A stretch of DNA of 61,833 bases from JBCDBL01 sp039183635 (GTDB lineage Bacteria; Pseudomonadota; Alphaproteobacteria; Caulobacterales; Parvularculaceae). A program made the translations under genes and the position numbers. The stretch spans positions 1 to 61,833 of the forward strand of contig JBCDBL010000005.1 in NCBI GenBank assembly GCA_039183635.1, in the 5' to 3' direction. The notes beneath the pieces were generated by a model. It had not been told where the DNA came from, did not search any database, and was given only the letters and a program-made list of their open reading frames with translations. Positions 35,666 through 43,990 of this stretch are shown here, in pieces; within the stretch, counting starts at the first letter, position 1; each line of letters starts with the position of its first letter.

Positions 35666-37611
35666 CTGGTGGTGTACGAATAGATGCAGGACGTGATTTT
35701 ACCGAAATCGCTAAAGACCTGCATGCTCAATTTAAAAAGACGGACGGCAAGGGAGGCGTTCGCCTGGATGGTCAGGGGCTCTATGTCAAAAATAATTCTG
35801 AGTTTTGGGATAAGCATATCGCCCTGACCAATGGTCGCCTCAAAGCGCGGTTTGACAAGTTCGACAATGCGGCGCACCAGCTGGCGAGCGCAATAGACCA
35901 AGAGTACAGAGGAATCACGATTGGCGATCAAACAATAGGCGATTATGTGTTTGACAGCTTTCTTACAACCGATCGCACACACCGGATCGACGAAACAATG
36001 CTGACTGATTTCGAGGAGAAGCTGCAGGAAGCTTTGAGTGTCGCCTTGAAAGCGGCATTAAGTACAGGAGATCAGTCTACAGTTGATATATTGTCAAGCC
36101 GACAAGATGTGCTCGAAGCTGTTAAACATCATAAAAATGAGGCTGCCACGGTCCAATATCAGATGGGGTGGCACGAAAAGGTTACGGGTTATAATACATT
36201 GCGCGACGCCCTTGCGCAGGATCTGCATACGAATATGAGATCTGCAGCACAGGGACGTACGTTGAATGAGATGATCGACGAGAAACCTGATCTCGATCTT
36301 GGTCAAGATTCATCGTTATCGGAGTATCTCTCCTTGCGTCCGGAAGCCGAAAGCATTCTTAAAAAAGCTGATGTTATGCATATGGGGTTGACCAATGCTT
36401 CGATCAACAAAGCTATGAAGGCAGTAGCAGACATTCATGAGAATAGCGAGACGTATAAAAGCGGTAACTTTAAAATGCTTCAGGGGCTTTATGATAAAGT
36501 CCGCATGAATAATGCCGTTGACTCAGAGGTGTCGCGTATACGCGAGCTGGGCGCGAAAGCGAAAGATATTGCGCAGAAATTTTACAACAGCCGTGATATG
36601 GAGTTCGATGACTATATGGCGATCGACAAGGCCCTAAAAGACAACATGAATACGATCGCATCGTTAAAACAGTGCAAAGCGGACGGCCTTCTATACGATG
36701 AAGAAAGAGCGCAGATGTTATCCGAATTGCTGTGTGATAACTCTGAGGCTTTATTTGAAGCTATAAGCGTCTATGTAAATACGCTTAAGCAAGATGCGTC
36801 ATTCCATAATGATTATTCCCCCTCTGAAGAAGTGATGGAGCTACTCGAGGCATTAAAAAAGCACACGGTTAAAACATACGACCTTGCCAAGTCACTGTTA
36901 CCGAAGGGCGATCGTCTCGATCGATCCGTCGGCTTTCGCCATGCAGAGGGTTTCATGCCAGAAGAAACTGAAATCCATGCGTTGATGGAGGCGTCAGTCC
37001 GCGGGGGTGAGGTGGACGGGAAGACAATTGAGCCGTTTCAACGAAAACTGAAAATGCCGGAATCCCTTTACCAAAGTCATCCAGTTAAAGACGATGTTCT
37101 CAACCCGATCGATACCCACAATGAGAATATTGAGTTGGTCAAAGATATGATCTCGATCGTTGAGACGACGCAAGACCCTGATTACCTGTTTGATCTTCGG
37201 GTATCTCTCGACTCAGCGCTGCAGTCTTACTTTTTGCTTTCGGCGTATACTCAAAGTAAGGATGAAAGCGCTTTGGGAAAAAGTCGGCTTCTTGCCGATG
37301 ATGATAAACTTCTTCTTTCAGATCAGGGTTTTTTGCTTCAGCAGATCTCCATGGGCGTTGATGCCCTTATCGATATTAAGCAAAGTGAAGACCAATACTA
37401 TTCTGACGCCGGGTCAGTGAATCAGGAACGCTCTGAGAGCGCTCAGATTATTGATAATGATATTGATGAGATGCCTGATCTTCCTCTTTCAGCCGACAAA
37501 GAGTCCAATGAAACGGTGGCTGAAGAAGCTTTCAAGGAAGTTCGTAAGACTTTCACGCCTTGGATTGATCATAACCGGAAAGACACCCAATCCAAACCTA
37601 ATTTTGACTAA
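35662..37611 (+). CDS. candidate T3SS effector, family 2 (649 aa)
   Basis: Unrecognised. The N-terminal module has IDAGRDFTEIAKDLHAQF, RLDGQGLYVKNNSEFWDK and LASAIDQEYRGITIGDQTIG. The helical core begins near residue 175 with YNTLRDALAQDLHTNMR and includes MGLTNASINKAMKAVADIHE and KMLQGLYDKVRMNNAVDSE, closest to the 726-aa paralogue. The rest is helical and acidic. The start overlaps the stop of the 961-aa gene (ATGA), so these two are translationally coupled and probably made in similar amounts. No catalytic motif is visible. Confidence 0.75.
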   Translation: MTGGVRIDAGRDFTEIAKDLHAQFKKTDGKGGVRLDGQGLYVKNNSEFWDKHIALTNGRLKARFDKFDNAAHQLASAIDQEYRGITIGDQTIGDYVFDSFLTTDRTHRIDETMLTDFEEKLQEALSVALKAALSTGDQSTVDILSSRQDVLEAVKHHKNEAATVQYQMGWHEKVTGYNTLRDALAQDLHTNMRSAAQGRTLNEMIDEKPDLDLGQDSSLSEYLSLRPEAESILKKADVMHMGLTNASINKAMKAVADIHENSETYKSGNFKMLQGLYDKVRMNNAVDSEVSRIRELGAKAKDIAQKFYNSRDMEFDDYMAIDKALKDNMNTIASLKQCKADGLLYDEERAQMLSELLCDNSEALFEAISVYVNTLKQDASFHNDYSPSEEVMELLEALKKHTVKTYDLAKSLLPKGDRLDRSVGFRHAEGFMPEETEIHALMEASVRGGEVDGKTIEPFQRKLKMPESLYQSHPVKDDVLNPIDTHNENIELVKDMISIVETTQDPDYLFDLRVSLDSALQSYFLLSAYTQSKDESALGKSRLLADDDKLLLSDQGFLLQQISMGVDALIDIKQSEDQYYSDAGSVNQERSESAQIIDNDIDEMPDLPLSADKESNETVAEEAFKEVRKTFTPWIDHNRKDTQSKPNFD

Positions 37612-38086
37612 GAGGAATAGTGATTGACGTATTTCGTACATCGGGCAGGCTGGCGTTGGTGTTCCGTGCAATGCGATAAAGGTGTAAGCGTACGCTGAAG
37701 CACGCCTTTAGAGGTTTTCGGATCAGCTTATCGTCAGAGTCAATATGAAGAGAATTATTGACCCGTTACGATGGCGCAAACGGTTATTATCGAGGAGCGC
37801 CGCCGGCGTTGGCCGTCGGAAGAGAAGCAGCGTAGTATTTATAGTCGAACCCGCATGTTTGCTGTAGCCGGCTGTCGACGTGAGACTCTGAGACTATGAC
37901 TCCAGACGAATTGCTAATCTCCTTCGCTTAAAGGTTTATATTGACGCGGCGCGTGTGGCGAACGCCTTTAGTCGACACATCGGTTTTTCATGATGGGAAC
38001 AATGAACAGCGCTACTGCTGATGTTTTCAGATAACTAATCCGTAATTTGAAAGTATAGAGAAGTAGAGTGAGTCGGAGGTTAGAGA
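37612..38086. other. intergenic with transposase debris
   Basis: About 475 bases separate the 649- and 726-aa genes. The only coding-like trace is a short fragment resembling the start of an IS66-type accessory protein (listed separately). The right end carries a good ribosome site (GGAGG) for the 726-aa gene. The gap is the longest within the family-2 cluster, so the last gene may have its own promoter. Confidence 0.5.
37771..37880 (+). pseudogene. possible IS66-type TnpA remnant
   Basis: The frame from ATG 37771 reads MAQTVIIEERRRRWPSEEKQ and soon degenerates (MFAVAGCRRETL). The run RRRRWPSEEK resembles the N-terminal helix-turn-helix region of IS66/IS3-type TnpA proteins (RRRWSxEEK). Only some 35 residues are readable, with no partner genes or terminal repeats, so this is a weak call. 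Confidence 0.4.
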
Positions 38087-40267
38087 ATGCCGATCAATAT
38101 AAATTCGCAAAGTGTAAAGGCTGATCAAACATTCTCGCACCTTTCCCGGGAATGGGAAAAACAGTTAGGAAGTAAGGCGGGGAAAAGTGCCGCTGCAGCG
38201 GGTGGTGGGCATTCCCTTTATGTCGCCCAGGGGAATTTGCAAAAACCGACAACGCGTTCGCAGGGCGAGTTACCTAGCCTCAAACGCGCTATGCAAATTA
38301 ATATTGCGGAAGTTCGAGCGGCCATTGACCATGAGCATAAGGACTTGAAAGTCGGCAACCAGAAAATAAGCGACTATGTTTTGAGTGGTCTCAAAAGCCA
38401 GAACGGTGTGATACCATTATCAAATAAAACCGTGGAGATGCTTAATTCTAAGGTGGCAAGGGGACTCGCAGGAGCCCTTTGCGCCCCCGAAGTCGCGCGA
38501 CCTGCGGCCGGACCTGCGCCGAACCGTGCTGCCGGTTCGGATATAAAAGCTAGACAAGAGGCAGCCGAGGTTAATCATATTTCGTCTAATTGGAATAAGC
38601 TTGCGAGCGGTTACCAAATCATGCGCAACGCCGTCGCAGCGGACCTAAAAGAGATTGCAGGATTTATGAATGCTGACCAAAGGGATGCAGCGTTCGGGCC
38701 CGATGCATTAGCGAAGGGTGACGATATTTTTCTCAGTAAAGCGGATGATATCATCGCAAGAGCGGGCGGCGTTACAACCGGGCTTACCAATGGCGCTGTT
38801 GAGGGCATAAAAGAGTGTCTGCTGACGACGCCTCAGTACAATGTCAATTTAGCGGGTGCAGGCGAGAAGCCTCAGTTCCCGGAATTTGCCGCAACCCAAG
38901 CGCTTTACGGCAAGGTCGCGATGAGCGACAGCATAAACTCCAATAGCGCCCGGTTGAGCAAAGAGATAAAGAATATAGAAAAAGACCTATCGGATTTGAA
39001 GTATGGAAACTACGAGCAAAAGAAATCGGCGGTCGAAGAACTCAAAAGCCTGTTTAAGAAAAGTAGAGATCTTTCGCGTGAGGCCGAACAAAATCAAAAA
39101 GCCGTTTTGGATGATAATGACCCGGCTGGATCCGTCTCAAAGGCGTGGCGTCAGTCAATTGCTGACCAATTTCGTAAGCTCGCGGCAGACATCTACAATT
39201 GCATAGTAGATCTATTTGAGTATTCAGACGTTTTGCAAGCGTTAGCCGGTAACGGCGTAGCCTACGAAGATCATAATCTAGCACAGCAGATCTCTTCCGT
39301 CGCGAATTTGAATTACACCTATGCGAGTAGCCTCTTACCGGAGAATGAGAAGCCGGCCGCGATAGCCGCCGACCTGGCGCCAGCCGATAATGACATATTT
39401 GCGTTGACGGGCGATTGGGCGCGCATTGAGATGGGGCCTGGCGGCGTATTTGAAAAGAATTTATGGGGACCCGATGTTCTTTATCAGGATAAGGATTTCG
39501 CCGCACGTGAGGTCAAATCAGGTAAAGGTTGCCCGGTACAAAACTACAATACGAGAATTATTGAGCTTTGCGATACCTACGATGCGTATTTGCTTGATCA
39601 AAATCCGAAGACGCTGTCTGATCTAAGCAAGTCGATTGACAGCGCGATAGCATCCGGTAATCGCCTCCGTGGGCATATGGAGAGCTATAGCAAGCAAATG
39701 CTCTCCGAATCAGATTCTCCTCTCGAAAGGAATAACGCCGTTCATGACATTTTGGATAAGCGGGCGTATCTGCTCGACAAACTTGCAGTTGCTGTAGGTT
39801 TCGAACTGAGCAGCATAGCGAACAATGGTGTTGTAGATAATCAAACCAATGTCTCAAACGAGAAAAAATATACTATAAAGGTGGAGCTGGTAGATTTCGA
39901 ATCTCGCGATGCCGAGACTGCCCCGCCGCCAGTGCCCCCCAGCACTGGGCCAGCCTTTAATCAGGTGCGCCAACAAACCGAAAAAATTGGGGCGCGGTCA
40001 GGACAGCGTGATGAGACAGAGGAGCAACAGGACCTAGCGCCAGACCAGGAAAACGAGCAACGCCTGCCCCAAAATGGAGCAAGTACAGAGCAAGATCAGG
40101 GCCCTGTGCGCAACGCCGTGGCGCCGAAAGATCCAAAAACCGCACTCAATGAACCGCTCCCAACCACAAGACTAGAGCGCAACGCCCGCCATCGCCCCCA
40201 AGGTAGGCCCAACGGTGCGAACCTGTCTCGGGGATACCTGCCGAACAATGGCAATACCAAACTGTGA
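38087..40267 (+). CDS. candidate T3SS effector, family 2 (726 aa)
   Basis: Unrecognised, last of the five paralogues. The N-terminal module has SQSVKADQTFSHLSREWEKQ, GGGHSLYVAQGN and VRAAIDHEHKDLKVGNQKIS. The helical core begins near residue 174 with YQIMRNAVAADLKEIAG and includes TTGLTNGAVEGIKECLL and ATQALYGKVAMSDSINSN. The C-terminal 120 residues are disordered, Gln/Glu/Pro-rich and contain APPPVPPS. GGAGG precedes the ATG. The gene is set apart from the others by 475 bases and is flanked by transposase remnants. A putative IS end begins right at its stop codon, so the C-terminus may be trimmed. Confidence 0.72.
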   Translation: MPININSQSVKADQTFSHLSREWEKQLGSKAGKSAAAAGGGHSLYVAQGNLQKPTTRSQGELPSLKRAMQINIAEVRAAIDHEHKDLKVGNQKISDYVLSGLKSQNGVIPLSNKTVEMLNSKVARGLAGALCAPEVARPAAGPAPNRAAGSDIKARQEAAEVNHISSNWNKLASGYQIMRNAVAADLKEIAGFMNADQRDAAFGPDALAKGDDIFLSKADDIIARAGGVTTGLTNGAVEGIKECLLTTPQYNVNLAGAGEKPQFPEFAATQALYGKVAMSDSINSNSARLSKEIKNIEKDLSDLKYGNYEQKKSAVEELKSLFKKSRDLSREAEQNQKAVLDDNDPAGSVSKAWRQSIADQFRKLAADIYNCIVDLFEYSDVLQALAGNGVAYEDHNLAQQISSVANLNYTYASSLLPENEKPAAIAADLAPADNDIFALTGDWARIEMGPGGVFEKNLWGPDVLYQDKDFAAREVKSGKGCPVQNYNTRIIELCDTYDAYLLDQNPKTLSDLSKSIDSAIASGNRLRGHMESYSKQMLSESDSPLERNNAVHDILDKRAYLLDKLAVAVGFELSSIANNGVVDNQTNVSNEKKYTIKVELVDFESRDAETAPPPVPPSTGPAFNQVRQQTEKIGARSGQRDETEEQQDLAPDQENEQRLPQNGASTEQDQGPVRNAVAPKDPKTALNEPLPTTRLERNARHRPQGRPNGANLSRGYLPNNGNTKL

Positions 40268-40345
40268 GGTGGTCCTGAAAAATTGGACGATGAGCTAAGT
40301 TGCATTAGTTCCGATTAGATCTGACACTGCTGCCGTTCCAGTTGA

Positions 40346-40525
40346 CTGGATCTCGACACCTACTGCAAGGTGGCTCACGCCAAGCTGTACACCAATAAAA
40401 CCCCGATCACGGCAGCGGACTTACTGAACGACAAGGTACTTCCCTTCTACACAGAGTATGAGTTACCTGTCCTGCGCATCCTGACAGACCGTGGGACGGA
40501 ATATTGCGGCAACGGCAAGGACTGA
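40346..40525 (+). pseudogene. IS3/IS481-type transposase fragment (DDE domain)
   Basis: A frame without a start codon reads LDLDTYCKVAHAKLYTNKTP, then ITAADLLNDKVLPFYTEYEL and PVLRILTDRGTEYCGNGKD before a TGA at 40523. This is the central DDE part of an integrase-core transposase; TDRGTEYCG contains the second catalytic Asp. The N-terminal part and the last third are missing. The sequence at 40268-40290 (GGTGGTCCTGAAAAATTGGA) resembles an insertion-sequence end. It lies between the 726-aa gene and sctV. Confidence 0.8.
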
Positions 40526-40553
40526 CTTGCCCCGTGGTCCGAAACGCCTCTCG

Positions 40554-42671
40554 TTAGGCTGCGATCTGCACATCGACGGAGATCTGCTCCAGCGGTTGCA
40601 CGGTAATCTCTTGGGTTAAATCCTGATAGGAAAGCACCGGCAGCTCGTACAGATCGCTTTCAATCAGCTTACGCACATACCGCCGAATATCCATGGCGAC
40701 GACAAGCACCGGTCGTTGCCGACTCTTGCCGATGTCGCCGACAGTATCCTTAATCGTATCTACAAGCTGTTGTGTGACGCGGGGGTCAAGCGCTAGATAG
40801 CTGCCAGCTGATGTTTGCCGAATACCTGTGCGAATGGTTTCTTCAGTGTCAGGCGTCAAAATATATGCTGGCAGAATATTTTGTCCGCTTGAGTATTTAT
40901 AGCTGATGTAACGACGCAAACTGCCGCGTATGTACTCGCATAACAGGACCGTATCTTTTTCTTTTTGTCCCCATTCGATGAGCGCCTGCATGATGGTTCT
41001 AAGATCTCGAATAGAGATTTCTTCAGACACCAATCGTTGCAATACTTCCGTGATTTTCTGGAGCGGGACGATCCGCTGTACCTCTTTGACCAATTCGCCG
41101 AAACGTTCTTCCATCTGGTTCAGCAAAAACCGCGTTTCTTGAATACCGATGAACTCCGACGCATAGCGTATCAGGACAAATGATAGATGGTAAGTCAGCA
41201 TTTGAGCCGTGTCGAGCGTTGCGATTCCTGCATTTTGAACCTGTTCCTTATACTGTTTTTCAACCCAGTAAGTCGTTGGGCCGGGCAGTGAGGGAGACTC
41301 GCTGTTTTCATATGGAATTTGAAGGATGTCGAATTGGCTCGGCTGTTCCCGGGCGAGAACATAATCGGGGCGTATCTGTCCGCTGGTGATCGGCGTTTCC
41401 TGAATCAAAATCTGATAATGCCCATCGGTCAGCCGCTCGTTAAATCGCAGGTGAATGCCGGGGAAGGGCACGCCGAGGTCCATGTATAAGGCGCGCCGCA
41501 CCTTGATGAGTTCGTTGTTAAGGTCTGCAGCATTGATTGAGTCTTCTAAAGAGGCGTCCACATCAATCAGCAGCGGTACGGTGAGCGAGAAATCGTCATC
41601 GGTTGTTGGTTTTGCTTTGCCCCCTGGTTGATCGCCCTGCGCCGCCGGGGCCATGGCGGGCATCGCGCCTTCTCCCTCGCCAGCTGCGCTGCGTTTAGCG
41701 ATAATGCTGAGAAGGTAGCCCATAGCGAGTAAGATGACAGCGAGGGCAAAGAATACGGTTGTTGGGAAGCCTGGTACGACGCCGAAGAGAAACATCATGG
41801 CGCCGGCGATCATCACTGCTTTGGGCTGTGCTAAAATCTGCCGGCTAATGTCCGCACCCATATTGGTTGAGTCTTCGGTGGTTACCCGTGTGACGATGAT
41901 GCCGGCGGTGATAGAGATGAGAAGTCCAGGGATTTGCCCAACAAGCCCGTCGCCGATTGTAAGAATGGAGTAGGTCTCAACGGCTTCGCCGGCCGACATG
42001 CCCATTTGCGTCATGCCGATAGTGACGCCGCCGAGGATATTGACAACCGTGATAATGAGGCCGGCCATCGCGTCGCCCTTGACGAACTTCATGGCGCCGT
42101 CCATGGAGCCAAACAGCTGGCTTTCTTTTTCAACGTTTGAGCGCCGTTTCCTTGCTTCGTCGAGATCGATAACGCCCGCACGCATGTCGCCGTCAATTGA
42201 CATTTGCTTGCCAGGCATCGCGTCGAGCGAAAAGCGCGCACTCACCTCCGCGACACGCTCCGCGCCTTTGGTGATCACCATGAATTGGACAATGGTTATA
42301 ATTAGAAAAATCACCGCGCCGACCACGAAGTTGCCCTGTACGACGAAATTGCCGAAGGCGAAGATGATGTCGCCGGCGTCGGCGTCAAGAAGGATGAGGC
42401 GCGTTGTCGAAATCGCCAGCGCCAGTCGGAACATGGTGGTGACAAGAAGTACGGATGGAAAAGATGAAAAGGCGAGCGGCGTGGGGATATACATCGCCAC
42501 CATCATCAGCGTCATCGACATCATGATATTGATGGCGATCAGCGCATCCATTAGTGCTGTCGGCAGTGGAATGACCAGCATAAAGATAATGCCGACCATC
42601 AGAACCGCCAGCATGACATCTGAACGCGACGTCGCTGCGATTAGCAAGCGTTGGGCTTTATTGGTGTTCAC
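40554..42671 (-). CDS. sctV: SctV, T3SS export gate protein (LcrD/YscV family)
   Basis: 705 residues from a GTG at 42671, the length of LcrD (704). The N-terminal half has about eight transmembrane helices with the FHIPEP signatures SFPSVLLVTTMFRLALAIST and AEVSARFSLDAMPGKQMSID. The C-terminal cytoplasmic half forms the nonameric ring that receives substrates (PGIHLRFNERLTDGHYQILI, RDLRTIMQALIEWGQKEKDT). The start overlaps the sctY stop (GTGA). The frame continues upstream to 42740 over the end of sctY, but those extra residues are not homologous to the family. Confidence 0.93.
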   Translation of the reverse strand: MNTNKAQRLLIAATSRSDVMLAVLMVGIIFMLVIPLPTALMDALIAINIMMSMTLMMVAMYIPTPLAFSSFPSVLLVTTMFRLALAISTTRLILLDADAGDIIFAFGNFVVQGNFVVGAVIFLIITIVQFMVITKGAERVAEVSARFSLDAMPGKQMSIDGDMRAGVIDLDEARKRRSNVEKESQLFGSMDGAMKFVKGDAMAGLIITVVNILGGVTIGMTQMGMSAGEAVETYSILTIGDGLVGQIPGLLISITAGIIVTRVTTEDSTNMGADISRQILAQPKAVMIAGAMMFLFGVVPGFPTTVFFALAVILLAMGYLLSIIAKRSAAGEGEGAMPAMAPAAQGDQPGGKAKPTTDDDFSLTVPLLIDVDASLEDSINAADLNNELIKVRRALYMDLGVPFPGIHLRFNERLTDGHYQILIQETPITSGQIRPDYVLAREQPSQFDILQIPYENSESPSLPGPTTYWVEKQYKEQVQNAGIATLDTAQMLTYHLSFVLIRYASEFIGIQETRFLLNQMEERFGELVKEVQRIVPLQKITEVLQRLVSEEISIRDLRTIMQALIEWGQKEKDTVLLCEYIRGSLRRYISYKYSSGQNILPAYILTPDTEETIRTGIRQTSAGSYLALDPRVTQQLVDTIKDTVGDIGKSRQRPVLVVAMDIRRYVRKLIESDLYELPVLSYQDLTQEITVQPLEQISVDVQIAA

Positions 42672-43015
42672 AACGCCTGCCTTTGATGAATGTATCTCTG
42701 CATCATTTCTCGTGCTTCCCCTTCGCGTCCGCCTTTCCAAAGCGCTTCGCTGCGCACCAATAAAAGTCGGTCGAGATCGGCCGGCGTCGGATTGTCGGCA
42801 AGCGCAGCATCTATCATCGACACTGCTTCTTCATACTTGTTCAAAAGCGTGTAGACACCGCCAAGCGCTTTCTTGACTGAGATATTGTCAGGTTCTTTAT
42901 CCAGCGCATATTCCAGCAGCGTCGCCGCCCGGTTTTCTTTGCCCTGACTTGTCAAAACACTCGCCAGCACCTGTAGCACCTTTGTGTCGTTTTCTGTCCA
43001 TTCCTGTTGGGTCAT
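42668..43015 (-). CDS. sctY: SctY (YscY-like TPR protein)
   Basis: TPR-like helical protein of about 115 residues (VLASVLTSQGKENRAATLLE, KKALGGVYTLLNKYEEAVSM, LLLVRSEALWKGGREGEARE). In Ysc systems YscY binds YscX and SctV and is required for early secretion. Gene order sctX-sctY-sctV is conserved. I place the start at ATG 43015. A TTG at 43027, overlapping the sctX stop, is also possible; neither has an ideal ribosome site. Presence of X and Y is specific to the Ysc class of injectisomes. Confidence 0.8.
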   Translation of the reverse strand: MTQQEWTENDTKVLQVLASVLTSQGKENRAATLLEYALDKEPDNISVKKALGGVYTLLNKYEEAVSMIDAALADNPTPADLDRLLLVRSEALWKGGREGEAREMMQRYIHQRQAL

Positions 43016-43023
43016 GCCTTGTA

Positions 43024-43383
43024 TCAAGCCATGTTGAGGGCGAGATTATTCTCTCGCCATTGCATGCGTGTTGCTTTTAAGCTCTGCATTTCTGCGGTGG
43101 CTGGCCCGTCACCATAGGTTTGCATTTTGTCAGCGGTATCGTACATGGCGGCGTCGAAACGATTAGGGACAAAAATGGTATTATCGCTGAAGTGCGGCAC
43201 CGTAAGCTCTCGTGCTTGTTCGTCAACGGATTTACTATCGTAGAGAATTTGCAGATTATTCTGCATTTTGGCGCCAACGACTTTGGCTTCACTCTTCGGG
43301 GGAAGCGTCATGCGTTCGGTTTCGTATCGTGCGACGGATTCGATCCCAATGACCGGGTTCATCAGTGATGCTTCATTTATCAT
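43024..43383 (-). CDS. sctX: SctX (YscX-like early secretion substrate)
   Basis: 119 residues. The C-terminal part matches the YscX pattern (DKMQTYGDGPATAEMQSLKA and TRMQWRENNLALNMA). The middle has FSDNTIFVPNRFDAAMYDTA. YscX is exported early with the rod and needle and forms a complex with YscY. GAGG precedes the ATG at 43383. The length matches YscX (122 residues). Confidence 0.85.
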   Translation of the reverse strand: MINEASLMNPVIGIESVARYETERMTLPPKSEAKVVGAKMQNNLQILYDSKSVDEQARELTVPHFSDNTIFVPNRFDAAMYDTADKMQTYGDGPATAEMQSLKATRMQWRENNLALNMA

Positions 43384-43424
43384 TTTTGCAACCTCATTTC
43401 TATTATTCGTCTTGCGACAGGCGC

Positions 43425-43793
43425 TCAGGTTCGTACTTTTTCATGGAGTTCATGGAGCTGTTGCAGTGCATGATCGATGGCTGGTACATTAGATTCATCA
43501 GCACTAAGACGGGAAATAAAAACAAGCGTATTTTTATGCATAGATGCTTGAACTTGCGGCTCCAGGCCATGCTTATAGTGAACGGACTGTAATGCTGTAC
43601 GTTGAATCGCCAGCCGATCGGCCCCATTTGAAATCTCACGCGCAAGACTAATCACCAATTCATCACCGTGTTCTTTAAGATCGAGCCTGCCCATACCGTC
43701 TATTGAAAAGACGATATGGCCGTCAAATTGAGACGGAGGGGAAAGTTGAAACGCCTCATTCAGTGCATTTACGGCGTCGCTTATCGCGGTCAT
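43425..43793 (-). CDS. sycN: SycN-like chaperone of the gatekeeper
   Basis: 122-residue small chaperone-like protein (VNALNEAFQLSPPSQFDGHI, FSIDGMGRLDLKEHGDELVI). It matches SycN in size and lies exactly between tyeA and sctX as in Yersinia. SycN with YscB binds the N-terminus of YopN; no YscB-like gene is seen here, so it may act alone or with one of the CesT-like proteins. The start overlaps the tyeA stop (ATGA). Confidence 0.72.
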   Translation of the reverse strand: MTAISDAVNALNEAFQLSPPSQFDGHIVFSIDGMGRLDLKEHGDELVISLAREISNGADRLAIQRTALQSVHYKHGLEPQVQASMHKNTLVFISRLSADESNVPAIDHALQQLHELHEKVRT

Positions 43794-43990
43794 TCTTCAT
43801 ACTCCTCCTCATCATCGTCTTCATACTCCTCGGCCTCTTCTTCGGCTTCAATTTCCTTATCCAGCGCCATCTGCGCGGCGGCGATGAAATTATCGCGGCG
43901 CTGTTCCGTTGGGAAATTGTCATGGGGGATGAGACGGATTAGCGCCGTCAAATCGGTAAGAAGGACAATCCGATTTTCAAAGCTGGTCAT
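43790..43990 (-). CDS. tyeA: TyeA C-terminal domain (66 aa), in +1 frame to sctW
   Basis: 66 residues from the ATG at 43990. The sequence ENRIVLLTDLTALIRLIPHD, then FPTEQRRDNFIAAAQMALDKEI matches the second half of TyeA (RMFRLFP...[25 protein letters not shown]). The first TyeA helices are missing from this frame. They appear instead at the C-terminus of the overlapping sctW frame (AETLCNKIVSLQSAS, EQFAEILDDMGL). The two frames overlap by 14 bases. The protein ends with a very acidic tail. Together with SctW it should block effector export until contact. Start and independent translation are uncertain. Confidence 0.75.
   Translation of the reverse strand: MTSFENRIVLLTDLTALIRLIPHDNFPTEQRRDNFIAAAQMALDKEIEAEEEAEEYEDDDEEEYEE

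Noticed and set aside
11845..40267. Large proteins considered as Rhs, RTX or other contact-dependent toxins
   Set aside because: No YD repeats, no GGxGxDxxx repeats, no immunity-gene-like partner and no signal peptide. The chaperone neighbours and T3SS context fit better.
41998..42876. 292-codon open frame on the plus strand opposite sctV and sctY
   Set aside because: It mirrors the highly conserved sctV sequence in an antisense frame, has no ribosome site, and its translation is low-complexity Met/Ile/Ala. It is a shadow frame.
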